DNA from: Cystobasidium ongulense
Taxonomy: Eukaryota; Basidiomycota; Cystobasidiomycetes; Cystobasidiales; Cystobasidiaceae
Assembly (NCBI GenBank): GCA_022835595.1
Contig: BQUP01000002.1
Coordinates: 1,908,534-1,972,533 of the forward strand
Direction of reading: 5' to 3'
Length of the DNA: 64,000 nt
Shown here: positions 26,501-36,958 of the stretch, in pieces
Layout of the letters: every line of letters begins with the position of its first letter
Position numbering within the stretch: the stretch's first letter is position 1
The notes under the pieces: model-generated
Databases searched by the model: none
The model's input: the letters and a program-made list of their open reading frames with translations, nothing else
Told to the model about the DNA's origin: nothing
Made by a program: the position numbers and the translations under genes

Positions 26501-26600
26501 GCTCTTGATGCTGTCTTGCGTATGGAGGGTGTGGTTCGCCCTGCTCGCTCGTCTTGGCAGCAGCTCTTGCACGAAGAAGGCGTCTGCCATGCCTGATCAT
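23508..26600 (-). CDS. Large helical protein with mitochondrial presequence, unknown
   Basis: Two exons, 26600-24824 and 24769-23508, joined in phase across a 54-bp intron; 1012 residues. The start at 26600 gives MIRHGRRLLRARAAAKTSEQ, a strongly basic presequence-like end. Residues 60-200 are low-complexity Ser/Thr/Pro. The rest is all-helical with paired-helix periodicity (for example SWRSTIDLCIRNGRTKQAEALLCMM and LDQLLKAIEQANYHPDHHFLSSLLRHI), similar to degenerate PPR or TPR arrays. It is probably a mitochondrial RNA or translation factor, but no family is recognised. It is divergent from GRX5. Confidence 0.72.
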
Positions 26601-26847
26601 CGTCCTGTAGGCAGAATAAGCAGGATACACCAGCCAGCAAGTGATGGAAGCAGCGTACCTCTCTCGCGCACAGCATGTCCTCGTGTGCCTTTACTGCTCG
26701 TCAGCGTGTGCTTCTCTGCGTGGAGCGGCCGTACAGCATAATCTCGAGCAAGCCGACAGAAAGATTAATAATTGATGGAAAGAAGAAGAGCAATTCAAAG
26801 TCAAGCTTCTTTCTGTCTTTCGACAACTACATCCATCGACGACCACC
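26601..26847. promoter_or_regulatory. Divergent promoter, mitochondrial helical protein and GRX5
   Basis: 247 bp separate two opposite-strand start codons whose products both have presequence-like N-termini. Co-regulation is possible but inferred. Confidence 0.5.
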
Positions 26848-27767
26848 ATGGCTGCCTCAATGCGAACATTCAGCACACTTGTAAGCTGCAGTCTTTCATA
26901 CTGCTCTGATCTGCTTGCTCATCGTGGAATATGCTGCAGCTCTCGTCAAGAGGCCTCCCCAAAGCCACATCGGCAACATATGCAAGACTCCACCAGACTG
27001 GGCCATCAAGTACTGCTTTCAGAAGATTCCTCAGCAGCGACACGAAGTCAAAGATCCAGCAGGTCCGCTTGCTGTCTCGCTATACATACTGCCATGCCGT
27101 GCCGTCCGTTTGCTAATGATGATGATGATGATGGCTTTGCAGGCCGTAGAGAAGGACCCTCTGGTCATTTTCATGAAGGGCACGCCTGCAGTCCCGCAGT
27201 GCGGATTCAGCAGAGCAGTCATCCAGATCATGGACATCCAAGTGAGCTGGCGAGAGAGAATACGAACATGCTATGCCAGAGATCGACAGTCGCATCGACG
27301 TGGTAATGACTTTCTTCTTTTACTCCAGGGCGTCGATAAGCAAAAGCTCCAGACTTACAACTGCCTCGAAGACCAAGAACTGCGCGAAGGAATCAAAGAA
27401 TTCTCGTAGGTGTTCAGCTTTTTCCCTTCCATCTTGATATCTTGCCACTGTCGCTTTATCGCATGTCATACACAGAATGTCTGTGAGCTCAGTCTGACAA
27501 TCATTTCGTACGCAGTGACTGGCCAACTATCCCTCAAATATACCTCAAGGGAGAATTCCTCGGTGGATGCGATATCATCCTCGGCATGCATCAAAGTGGC
27601 GAATTGACAACAGTAGGTTCACTATCTCTTGCGACTTGCTTGCTTCAAAGCCCTCGCATACTCTAGAAGACATATGATGCTGAATTGTGACCTCCTTGCA
27701 GCTACTACAAGAAAACGGCATTGTTGACAAGTCCGAGACCGCTCCAACAGATACCGGTGCATCATAA
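26848..27767 (+). CDS. GRX5: Monothiol glutaredoxin 5 (mitochondrial Fe-S assembly)
   Basis: Six exons: 26848-26880, 26940-27062, 27143-27241, 27329-27405, 27516-27612, 27702-27767; 164 residues. The N-terminus ([28 protein letters not shown]...) is a mitochondrial presequence. The glutaredoxin fold follows: [19 protein letters not shown] holds the single-cysteine CGFS active site, then [19 protein letters not shown] with the cis-Pro/TIPQ glutathione site and GG turn. Grx5 carries 2Fe-2S clusters from the scaffold to targets in the matrix. Length and all motifs fit. A GAT-triplet run lies at the 3' end of intron 2, right where a pyrimidine tract would be expected. Confidence 0.96.
27116..27133 (+). 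repeat. (ATG/GAT) trinucleotide microsatellite in a GRX5 intron
   Basis: Six ATG-phase triplets run just upstream of the intron 2 acceptor (GGCTTTGCAG). Length changes would shift the acceptor-to-branch distance but not the coding sequence. Confidence 0.85.
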
Positions 27768-28180
27768 ATATTTACTTTATAGTCTCGGGACCAATAGTCA
27801 GCTGGTCATTGGCGAATTCAATTATCGTAATGTACAGTAGTAAATTGGCGGCAACACAATTCAATTACCATAAAGTCGCTGACTAGACAAGGAGTTGCAA
27901 GGTTGGTACTGCTTACACATCGCCTTGGGTGCTCAGTCAGTCGAGAGGCTCAGGTTTCTGTACAGCCAGATTGTCGGCGTTAACCTGCTAGTCGTTGTCG
28001 TTGATCATCAATCACTTGCAATGCATTGCAGCAGGACAGATACTAAAGTCTGAAACTACTAGCTAACAAAACGAGGTGATGTGATGCAAAGTGTAGGGTG
28101 TGAAGGTAGCAAGTGACTGACTAACCCTAGGAGAACGAAAGAGGGAAAACCAGAAACAGCAGAAAGGGTACCAACCCCGC
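27768..28180. other. Convergent gap, GRX5 and RPL4
   Basis: AT-rich 3' flanks of two convergent genes. Two similar AATTCAATTA-containing segments lie near 27816 and 27859; no gene is seen. Confidence 0.5.
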
Positions 28181-29810
28181 TCATGGAGCAAGGAGAGTCT
28201 CCTTGAAGCTCTTTCCAGCGTCGAGCTTCTTGGCTGATAGCTCGGCCTTTGATCTGCCCTTCTTCTTTGCCTCGAGGTTGAGCAACTCTCGTCGCTTGTA
28301 GGTCTTGGCGTAAGGATTGAGACGGAACATGACACCCTCGTTCTTGAGAGGGTTCTTCTTTTGTGTGAAAGGTCTCTTGACCTTCTTTGCGCCAGCAGGT
28401 CGTAGAACGGACTGGACTTCGGTGGACTGGATGATTCGCTGGACATCTGGGTTGGAGATCTTGGCGAAAGGTAGAACGTATCCCTTCTTGAATTCGGAGG
28501 CGGTATCGTGTGTTCCGTAGATCGAGTCGAGCATCTTGAAGGCGGACTCGGTCCAGATGCAGAATCGGCCGAGGTGACCACCTGGTGCGAGCTGGAGCAT
28601 GTTCAATCGTGTGACGTTGGCGAGTTCGACACCTGGGATGTTTCGGAAAGCCTTGACGATACCTTCATCCTGAGCGTAGATGACTAGAGGACCACGGCGA
28701 GCTTGGAAGCGACGACCGCGAGTCTTTCCTCGTCCAGCGCGGGTCTTGGTGGATCGGATGACCTTGGAGACATCGGCGTGGGCGTTGACGGCCTTCAAAG
28801 CAGCGACGGCATCCTTGGTCTTGAGGATAGCCTGGACGGAGTCACCGACGACGCATGGGACTTCTTCGACTTCTTCGATTCTGTGGCCACGGGCGAGGAC
28901 AAGCGATGGGATAGCAGTAGCGGCAAGAGCGGAAACAGTAGCGAATCGCTTCTGGTTCAAGTTGGTCTTGACGTGCCACTTGCGCCAGACACGGGTAGGG
29001 GCGAACATGCGACCACCTCTGCACATGTTACCGAAGGCAGCCTGGCCGGAGCGGGAGGTACCACCGCCAGATACACGGGGAATACGTGCGACGGCACGAC
29101 CGGTACCCCAGGACTCGGCTGAGGTCTGGTGGCCTGCCTCTCTTGCAACGGCATCTGTTGTGGAGGGGTGTGAAAGCAGCATCAGTAGCTGCATGACGGC
29201 TGGAAATTTGATTTGAAGCGCGACTAACATGGCTGTCTCTTGTTCTTGGAGACATCCTTGTAAAGGGCCTGAACGATATCAGCTCTGATAGGAGCGCTGA
29301 AGACGGCGGCTGTGTATTCAAAAGTCAAGTCAGTATGCTTGCTACAGTCCATCTTGCTGATTGAAGGGTGCTGGATCAACGGGGCATGGCATGTTGGACA
29401 GGTTGACAGCGTTCTGGAAGTGGCTCGCTCGAAGCAGACGCTCAACCACTGCTTGATGATGGGTCTCTGCACGAATCTCTCGTCTCCCCCATCTTCTAGC
29501 ACATCGAATATCCATTGCCAATTCCTCCAATTCCTCTGCTTTTAACGGTGATCGATGACCATTGGCAACCTCGACGGCGACGTAGATGCGGGCTGACGAT
29601 GCAGCTTGATGCGATATGCCAATATGCCATGCCCTGATGCTCCTGCACGCTCTCTTCCTCTATCAAGTGTCCCACTCACGCAATGGGATGCCGCTGCCTG
29701 AAAGGCTTCCGTCCTTTTGGACAACCTGTACCGTCTGGAGAAGCACTTTCCATCAGCACTCGGCAACGTAGACACTCTAGACAAGGTCCACCCACAGGTC
29801 TTGAAGACAT
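28181..29810 (-). CDS. RPL4: 60S ribosomal protein L4 (uL4)
   Basis: Four exons on the minus strand: 29810-29796 (15 nt, MSSRP), 29725-29680, 29309-29229, 29154-28181; 371 residues. Joined, the start reads [34 protein letters not shown], the standard uL4 N-terminus. The core [20 protein letters not shown], then [20 protein letters not shown], is the highly conserved loop that lines the exit tunnel. A lysine-rich C-terminal extension ([16 protein letters not shown]...) is typical of eukaryotes. It is a structural protein of the large subunit. A five-codon first exon followed by introns is common in fungal ribosomal protein genes. Intron 2 (29679-29310) is 370 bp, far longer than its neighbours. 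Confidence 0.97.
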
Positions 29811-30231
29811 CTTGATGATTATGGAGGATGCAGCGATATTCTGATTGTCGACAGGCGGTGGTGGTGCTGCTCGTCGCTGGTGCTGGATGCCCTGGAGATT
29901 TCCAAAGACGCTGGTGATCGACCTCGATGTGCGGCGAGGAAGGCTCACTCGAGGAAGCTTCAAAGATATGGGAGATATTCAGATTAAATGCAGGAAATAC
30001 AAGAGGGCATTGACTGCATGCAGACGGTAGCTGGGAGCTTACTGGACCTGCTCCCACTGTTCCAGCTTGAATGGATGCTGTTCCTTGTGCCTTCAATCGG
30101 CAAAGCTCACAGGCAGAATTTGCAAGTGGCCAGGTTCAATTCTGTATCGTTATGCAAGCTTGCTCAAATATACTACATCTAGGTCGTCAAATGACAATGC
30201 TCTCTGGATCATAAACATACAACGGTTCAAA
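29811..30231. other. Intergenic, tandem minus-strand genes
   Basis: Promoter of RPL4 and 3' flank of the MATE gene. No conserved element was identified by eye. Confidence 0.5.
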
Positions 30232-32748
30232 TCAGGCATTCCGCTCCTCCTCTCCTTCGGCCTTGACATGCACCTCCTTGACCAGCTTGTGCCATTTGAT
30301 CCGGAAAATAATAACTACCGCTCCTACCGCAGTGAACAGTAGAGCAACTGTTAGGCCCGTCCAGAGGCCGTACAACTCCCATCTAAATCTGGGATGGAAG
30401 GTCAAAACCATACCGAGCGGAATACCAATTACCCAATATCCAACCAAATTAATCTGAGCTCCCAACGGCGCCAATCCCGTTCCTCGCAATATGCCCATTG
30501 CAGCCGCTGTCACTCCGTCTGCCAGTTGGAACAATCCCACAAGAGGCATGATGTCGGCTACTATTTTAACGACCTCGTCATCTGACGAGAATAATCTTCC
30601 CCAATTCTTCTTGAGGCCGAGGAGGAGTGTCGAGTTTATGACCGAAATCACAACCGCCATCCACAGAGCGACATGTGAGCTAGTTTTGGAAGCATGCGGA
30701 TATCCAGCTCCCACGAGATTCCCCACGCGCACAGCAGTAGCAACGCAGAGTCCGTATGGAAGCTGATATAGCAAAGAGGCACTCGTACCGAGCACACTGT
30801 TCGCGCCGAGATTCGCTGTCCCTAAATAGGCAGAGGCAATGCCCACGACCTCCCATGCCCACCACTCGGATGCGACCGAAGCGAAACCAGCAAGTCCGAG
30901 TATGATATTTGGCTTGAGATCCTTGAAAATGGCCCAGGTGAAGCCGCTCCATGCGGTTCTAGGTGCTAGGAAGATGCAGTAGATGAGGGAGAGTACGAAC
31001 TGCGGACAGTAGCGCAAGCTGTCAGTACTGCAACCTCATTGCGTAGGTTAGGCTACAAAACCCGCTGGTGGCTGTCTTCTTCTCAGATGGTTTCGAGGGT
31101 TGTCATGGTGGTATAGCGTATTTCATGCTGTCTCGGCGGCCGCAAAGCCTGGATAGCAAAGAATACACTATACCACCAAGACTAAGTCCGGAATCGTGCG
31201 AGACCAACGAAACATTCTAGAACCACCAGGTGCTATGTTGATGCAAAGAAACTCACCATGATATTGAAAGATATGGTTGTGGAAAGAGGTGCTCCTAAAA
31301 AGCCCAGTCTGACGCTCTTACTGTGTACCGGCGAGATAGAAGTTTAGGATCAGCGAAAGGTCAAATCGACATTCCGAAGCAGAAAACTCACGGTCCCCAA
31401 ACCAGGAGCCAATTGAGGAAAATATTAATAGGTGAAGCGACGAGGAGTACAATGGTCGGAACAATCATCAACCCTTGCGCTTGCAGCCATCGTCTCATAA
31501 TTTCGAATCCGGCATATCCCGGTAGGCCAAAGGTCAATACTGTTCAATCAAGCTATATTAGTATGTCACTCATAACGTGGAGAATTGAGAAAGGGACAAG
31601 TAAGCTTGCCCTTTAGGTACCCTCCAGCTAGACGGGATACTTCAGGATCTTGTCGTAGTGCCAAGAGAATGGACTCTCCGTTGAACATGACTACGCTAGC
31701 GGGAACGATGATGATGCAAGACAGGAAGCCAGTCCGGAGTGCATGCAGCGAGGTTTCCTTGGGATTCGGAGATGAATACGCTTGACTGCATAGCGTATCA
31801 AGAGCGGCCTATCGGGAGAGAGATCTGATTAGACCGAGCTCCATTTCTCTGTACAACGGATCGCTTCACTTACACATAAGCCTTGTATCAAGCTCAGGGC
31901 GCAGACATTGGTCGTCATACTACCTAATGAACTTGCAGCGAGCTCTGCTCGACCCAAGTGACCGACAGAAAAGATGGTTGCCAGAAGAAGGGAGTATTCG
32001 AGGATATGGGTGAGAAAGACTGGTATCGTGTACCATGTCAATATGAGCAGTTCCTAGAGAATGAAAGAAAGCGGTAAGCATTTGATCCACAAAACAAAAG
32101 CCAAATATAGGGCAGGCCTACCTTTCTGGCTGGATTTACTGGATCACCACTCTTGTATAACCGCTGCAACGGGCGTGGCGTCAAGGTTGAAATTGAGGCT
32201 TTTCTATGTGTAGATTGAGGGACTCCAAGAAGGGGCGTATACTCGCTAGCATTAGCACCAGCTATGACACTTGCGAAACCAGACTGGTTCGCAGGACTAG
32301 CGACAGAAAGACGCCTGCTCCATGCTGACTTGATCGACGTCTTTCTGCCTGTTGCACCAGCATGAATGCCTGATGTACTACCCAGAGCGCCTGAACCCTG
32401 GCGTACAAGACCAACATCTTCGTCTTCATCGCTATCTTCATCGCTCTCTCCGCTGAGGAGTGCGTTTTCTTCTTCATGACGGTGGATGGCGTGAGCATCG
32501 CGCTCCTCCGCTTCTTCAAGGAAATTGTCAAGCGTAGAAGGCTGTCTCTCTCTAGCCTTTTGACGCTCAATCGCCGCTTTGCGTGCATCTCTTCTGCGCT
32601 CTCTTGCAAGCCTTCTCAATGCTCGCTCCTCGAGCTCGTCGTTCTCCAACGCCTCGTCGCCTTCTTGCGCTGCTATCGCTTGCACGAGGTGGCTATCTCG
32701 AGGCAGCGATGCTCCGCCAAAGCTCTGCGAGAGCCCTTGGAACTGCAT
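30232..32748 (-). CDS. MATE-family multidrug/toxin efflux transporter
   Basis: Six exons on the minus strand: 32748-32122, 32053-31874, 31808-31610, 31539-31392, 31320-31257, 30999-30232; 661 residues, all phases agree. A 200-residue hydrophilic N-terminus, acidic and Ser-rich with a basic Arg-rich helix, precedes about twelve membrane spans. MATE signatures are present in both halves: LATIFSVGHLGRAELAASSLGSM, ALDTLCSQAYS, PINIFLNWLLVWGP, ALWLY-type loops, and ANSVLGTSASLLYQLPYGL with AVRVGNLVGAG in the second half. It probably exports cationic drugs or metabolites by H+ or Na+ antiport. Intron 3 (31609-31540) begins with GC, not GT; only this donor keeps the reading frame and the GGYLKVLTFGLPGY sequence. 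Intron 5 (31256-31000) is 257 bp and holds a hairpin. Confidence 0.92.
31107..31178 (-). repeat. Inverted repeat (hairpin) inside MATE intron 5
   Basis: Arms at about 31107-31123 and 31162-31178 (TGGTGGTATAGCGTATT and its near-complement) pair over 17 positions. The single non-Watson-Crick pair becomes a G-U pair in the minus-strand transcript. An extra TGCT/AGCA pairing occurs in the loop. Confidence 0.75.
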
Positions 32749-33538
32749 GATGACCTCTCTCCCTCTCTATCGTACGACACCAACAGGAAGTGGAAGTTGT
32801 ACGCTGTATTCGATGTGTTATGGCAGACGAGAGAGGTTTAAGAATTTCAGAGCTTGCACATAGATTGCCGAGACCGAGTGGCGAATTACAAGTGACCGCA
32901 TTGGAGCATGTATGAAGAAGGAATTCATTGCAAAGATGCACGACTTAGACTAGCTATTCCGATATGAGAGTCCTGCGGATAGAACAAGCTTGGAGACTCT
33001 GCTTTCACACTCCTCCACAACAGATGCCAGTGCAAGAGAGACAGGCCACCAGACCTCAGCCGAGTCCTGTCTGGCGCAACTTCGCATGTCGATGATTGAT
33101 CGTTAGCCCATTTCAGGACAAGGACATAAAGCGAATCCCTTCCTAGACAGGTACATGACGAAATGTCGACTTGTCTTTTCAGCAAGGAAGTGAAAGCCTC
33201 TTCAGCATGCAATAAGCTATACTCGACAAAAAAAATTGAAAGAAGGTTAAAAAAGGTAAAATTGTAAAAGAATGTGGAGCTATAACCGAATATTGGTTCT
33301 TCATTCCCATAGCCTCCCCCTTGCTCAGATTGCACCTCGAGTTTGACTTCCGTGCTTCACGCAAAAGATCCATTATCCAAGAGCTGTCCGAAGAAAGAGG
33401 AAAACCAAAGCATAAAAAGAGTGCTACCCATTTGAGAAAGAATCGAAATTTGCAGTGTCCTTTGCTTGTTGCTCGACGTCACCTCATTGTTATTCCATTT
33501 CGTTTCGCTTCGTGCGTCGTTAACGTTTTGAAAAGAGC
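32749..33538. other. Intergenic, tandem minus-strand genes
   Basis: 790 bp including the promoter of the MATE gene and the 3' flank of the lipase-like gene. It contains A-rich runs near 33228-33260; no gene recognised. Confidence 0.5.
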
Positions 33539-35546
33539 TTAGAAACCCTTGTTGGCGGATCCGCACTGTCCAACAGGAGTCCAGTAGTACTAACGCGAGA
33601 TAAATAACGTCAATCAACATGCTTCACATAGCCGCGAAAACAGATTGAACGTACAGTGTGATCAGCAGTCGAGCTGCCGTCTCCCAAGCATGTGCGGTTC
33701 TCGTTGTTGCCCCAGCAGTTGGTGAGCCTATTGTCAAATCAACTTAGCTGACTGAGAAACAGCAATATATACTGAAGAGAGGGAAACTGACCATTGGTCC
33801 TTGTCACCGGTAGCGTGGAACTTTTGGCCAACGTGGTAGAAGTTGTATGAAGCGGGAATCTGTTGGACTGTCTTGTCGTTTCGGTTGACGACACTCTGAC
33901 CAGCAAGGACCTCTGTATGTAAGAAGGCGGATAGGTGGAGCTTGATCAGTCGACACTTTCAGAATTTTAGACTATTCGAGACAGCCACTCACGGAAAAGG
34001 TTATCGTATCGGACGACCTGCGAATCGGATATAATTCAGTACCAGTCTACGAAGAGAGACATGATGAACAATAAAGCTTACGGCTGGGTAGTTGAATGCT
34101 CGGGGCATGCCTTGGTTGTGTGCATAGTGGCTATCGAAGCAAAGTCAGCGGTGTTCAACCGATACCGTTGACGAGACCGTGCTGAGATAGGCGTACACCT
34201 TTGGCTCGTTGGCAACTGCACCCATCTCTAGAGCAGCTAGAGCGGCAACAGCACCACCGACTCCATGACCAGTAACACTGAATTTCAAACCAGTTGATGT
34301 AACTGCATCCTTAGCGACCTTGAAGTTGTTAGAAGCCTTCTTAGCGAGCCTGAAAGTCACACAATATCAGTTTCCAAACCACAGACTGGTCATTCTCAGA
34401 CAAAGGACTAACATGTAGAGATCGTAGACACCCTTTGCGACAGTGCAGTCCTTGCAGTTTGGCACTAGGCCAGAGATGGAAACAGGAGTCCAGTCAAGAC
34501 CGTCAAGGCCATTACCTTTGAAGACGATGACCTGATAGCAAACGAGATGAGTCAGAGTGGTTCAACAGCTGTGCGTCCTTCGGATCAAGATGCACTCACA
34601 ATCTTGTCCATCTCGGGGATCTTGGCAATGTAGAAGGACTGTCCGACTGGCTTTCCTGGAGCATCATACGAAGCAAGAACGGCGAAGCCCTTGGTGAAAG
34701 TCTTGGGGCATAGCTTCTTGTAGTCGCCGTACGCAGCCATTGAGAGATACCCATGGAATCTGAAGGCAATTGGAATGAGACTGTGTAAGTATAGATTCTA
34801 CACGTGACTTGGAAAAAGGGTGACGCGTGAAGTGGAAGGTGCGTGACCGAGAAAGCACCGGCCGATGGAAGGCGAGATGTATCTAGACATGCGTGTGGGC
34901 AGATACGCGTGTATGGGAGTGCACGATGCATAGATTAACTCACCGTGCATGGTCTTGCTGAGTTGGGCTGTTTTACGCGAAGCAGGATGGAGTCGGTGGC
35001 GATTGGAAGAACGAGCAAGAAGTCAATCAGTAAGAGCATACAGAGACCCGAACGCGGGATGAACATCACTCACTCCACTGTAGATGACACCAGCGTAAGC
35101 GAGCTCCAATCAGTATGCTTTCCCGAGGCTGTCAGACGCAATGTCACTCACTTTTCCACCAAGTGTACCCGTTCCTGCAAAGCGAATATTGTCAGCAAGA
35201 GAACGACAAGGGTAGAGAAAGAGCCACGAACAAGTATAACCAATCTGGATGGGTAGGCTAGTTAATTCGTTGTTGTTTCGTTGCAGTTTGATGGAAGTCC
35301 GTTGGAGGGTTGTTGTTTTATGCAAACGGGAAGCGGGAGGTTGAAAAGTGAACAATCAGCAGCGGAGCGCAGTGGAAAGGGCAGAGCTTGAAAGCTACAC
35401 ACGCCAGGGAGTCCTCTTTCTACCAGATCTCTGGTAACGTGCTGGTGGTATCCATCGTCTGCGTCTCTTGCTCTGTTGGGCTTCGAGTGAGCAGTGACCG
35501 CGGAGACGGCGGCCAAGGCGGAAAGAGCGAGCGAGGTGAAAAGCAT
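33539..35546 (-). CDS. Secreted class 3 lipase homologue lacking the nucleophilic Ser
   Basis: Twelve exons on the minus strand: 35546-35403, 35174-35152, 35103-35074, 34967-34944, 34759-34600, 34531-34413, 34349-34197, 34130-34082, 34017-33993, 33912-33792, 33727-33655, 33589-33539; 323 residues with every phase consistent. Residues 1-20 are a clear signal peptide (MLFTSLALSALAAVSAVTAH). The alpha/beta-hydrolase core resembles fungal class 3 lipases: IVIVFKGN, then the elbow VTGHGVGGAVAALAALE, then NRNDKTVQQIP (acid region), then a C-terminal His/Cys-rich end. The elbow should read GHSLGG; here the Ser codon is GGA (Gly), so ordinary triad hydrolysis is not expected. It may be a secreted binding protein or a pseudoenzyme. 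Four consecutive-type mini exons of 23-30 nt are notable. Confidence 0.85.
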
Positions 35547-36525
35547 GTTGAGGCAACGAGTAGTTTAATGAGAGTGAGTGGGTGTGATTGAAGTGGTTAT
35601 TGGATGGGTTGAAGTGAAAGAGAGGAGAGCATTAAAAGTCAAAGGTGTTTGGCCTCCCAAACAACAATAATAGAACACATGACAGGCCGATCGAAGCTCT
35701 TTCTTGTTGCCTGGCCGACAAGGCACTCGGTGTAAACAACATATGCGACACAGCATTTGATGATGAGGCTGTGGGTGTGCTGATTGTGCTGATTTGCTGA
35801 TTGTGGTGTGTTGCTTATGATTTACTGAAGACTTTGCATAATTGGCAGTCATTCAATTCTCACACGCGCCATTAGCCTTGCCTGGAGGCTGCTCTGAGAT
35901 CTAGACGCGCTGTCTCGATTAACATCTAACAGGTATAGTGACTGCTACAAGGAACTCCAACGGCGCGTAAGCACTCCTCCTCCATCTCTTGCAGATGGCA
36001 AGGCGTCAAATGCCTGGTTGTGCTTAGCCTTCGTATCCTTGCAGTGCTGCTGTCGACAAGAGCAGTCAGCTTGGATCTCGCTTCGACCTCGATTTAATGC
36101 CGTGACTGAACTCGCAGGAAGCTAGCTTAGCGAGCTGCAGTAGCTGAGAATCAAGGGCGTGCTTCAAGACCATGTGCACTTACAAGACTCACTTTTGTGC
36201 TGATTACAGTTGACGGCGTTCAGGGTCGAAATACAAATAGCACAGAAAGAAGCCGGACTTTGGCAAATGGACGCCTACGCAAGCATAGCTATTGCACAGA
36301 GACTCACTTCTAATGGCAGAGGACACCTGACGGTTCACTTTCTCTAGCGACTTTATGGCCTTTCCTTGTTATCTACTGAACCATCCAGCTTCGAGGAAGC
36401 TTTCTCTCAGTAGAAGGGAAGTGGATACAATGCAATGATGTCCACCAATGTGGAAGCCTTCTAGCTCCGCTTCGGACTCTTCCAATATTAGTAAGTAGTC
36501 TGCCTTCCAGGCTTCCGCTTTTTGA

Positions 36526-36534
36526 CTATAAAAG
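36526..36534 (+). promoter_or_regulatory. TATA box (CTATAAAAG)
   Basis: CTATAAAAG lies upstream of a CT-rich stretch and a possible leader exon ending at a GTAAGC donor (36851). This is one of the few textbook TATA boxes in the window. Confidence 0.55.
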
Positions 36535-36786
36535 CTGCTCGTTTATGGCTTGTCTTTCTTTCTTCCCTTTTCAACTAATTATGTCAACAGGCCTGGTGCC
36601 TTGATCAAAGATCTATAACAAGTATCTCCTACTTTTAATATTTATATATAACGGGTATCGCCCTCTGGTCATTACTACAGCCGAACCCACAACATCAAAG
36701 TTGAGCCTGGCGCTGAAAACGATCAAGCAAGCTAGCATAGCCACGCTGCAACTCTCCATCTCCTATCCGTCTTCGCTTATCCCGTT

Positions 36787-36825
36787 CATCAAGATCACTC
36801 ATCAAAATCACCCATCAAAATCACT
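36787..36825 (+). repeat. Tandem 13-bp repeat, three copies
   Basis: CATCAAGATCACT, CATCAAAATCACC and CATCAAAATCACT follow each other without a gap in the presumed 5' leader of the next gene. Confidence 0.85.
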
Positions 36826-36958
36826 CGTAGCAACCTCATACACGCTTACAGGTAAGCAAGCTGTCACATCAGAATTGCTGCAGACACCGGCTACATACTG
36901 AATCATCCTGTCTACTAGAACATTCAAGATGAAGGCGATTGAATGGGCCACATACTAG

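Larger units (their letters stand above)
35547..36958. other. Gene-poor region upstream of an unrecognised gene
   Basis: About 1.4 kb. It holds the lipase-like gene's promoter at the left, a TATA box at 36526, and a likely untranslated leader with a 13-bp triple repeat. No other reading frame has gene-like features. Confidence 0.5.

Noticed and set aside
28680-29216. Long plus-strand frame opposite RPL4
   Set aside because: It is a shadow of the highly biased ribosomal protein codons.
31495-31515. TTCGAATCC resembling a tRNA T-arm
   Set aside because: It lies within MATE coding sequence and has no acceptor stem or anticodon arm around it.
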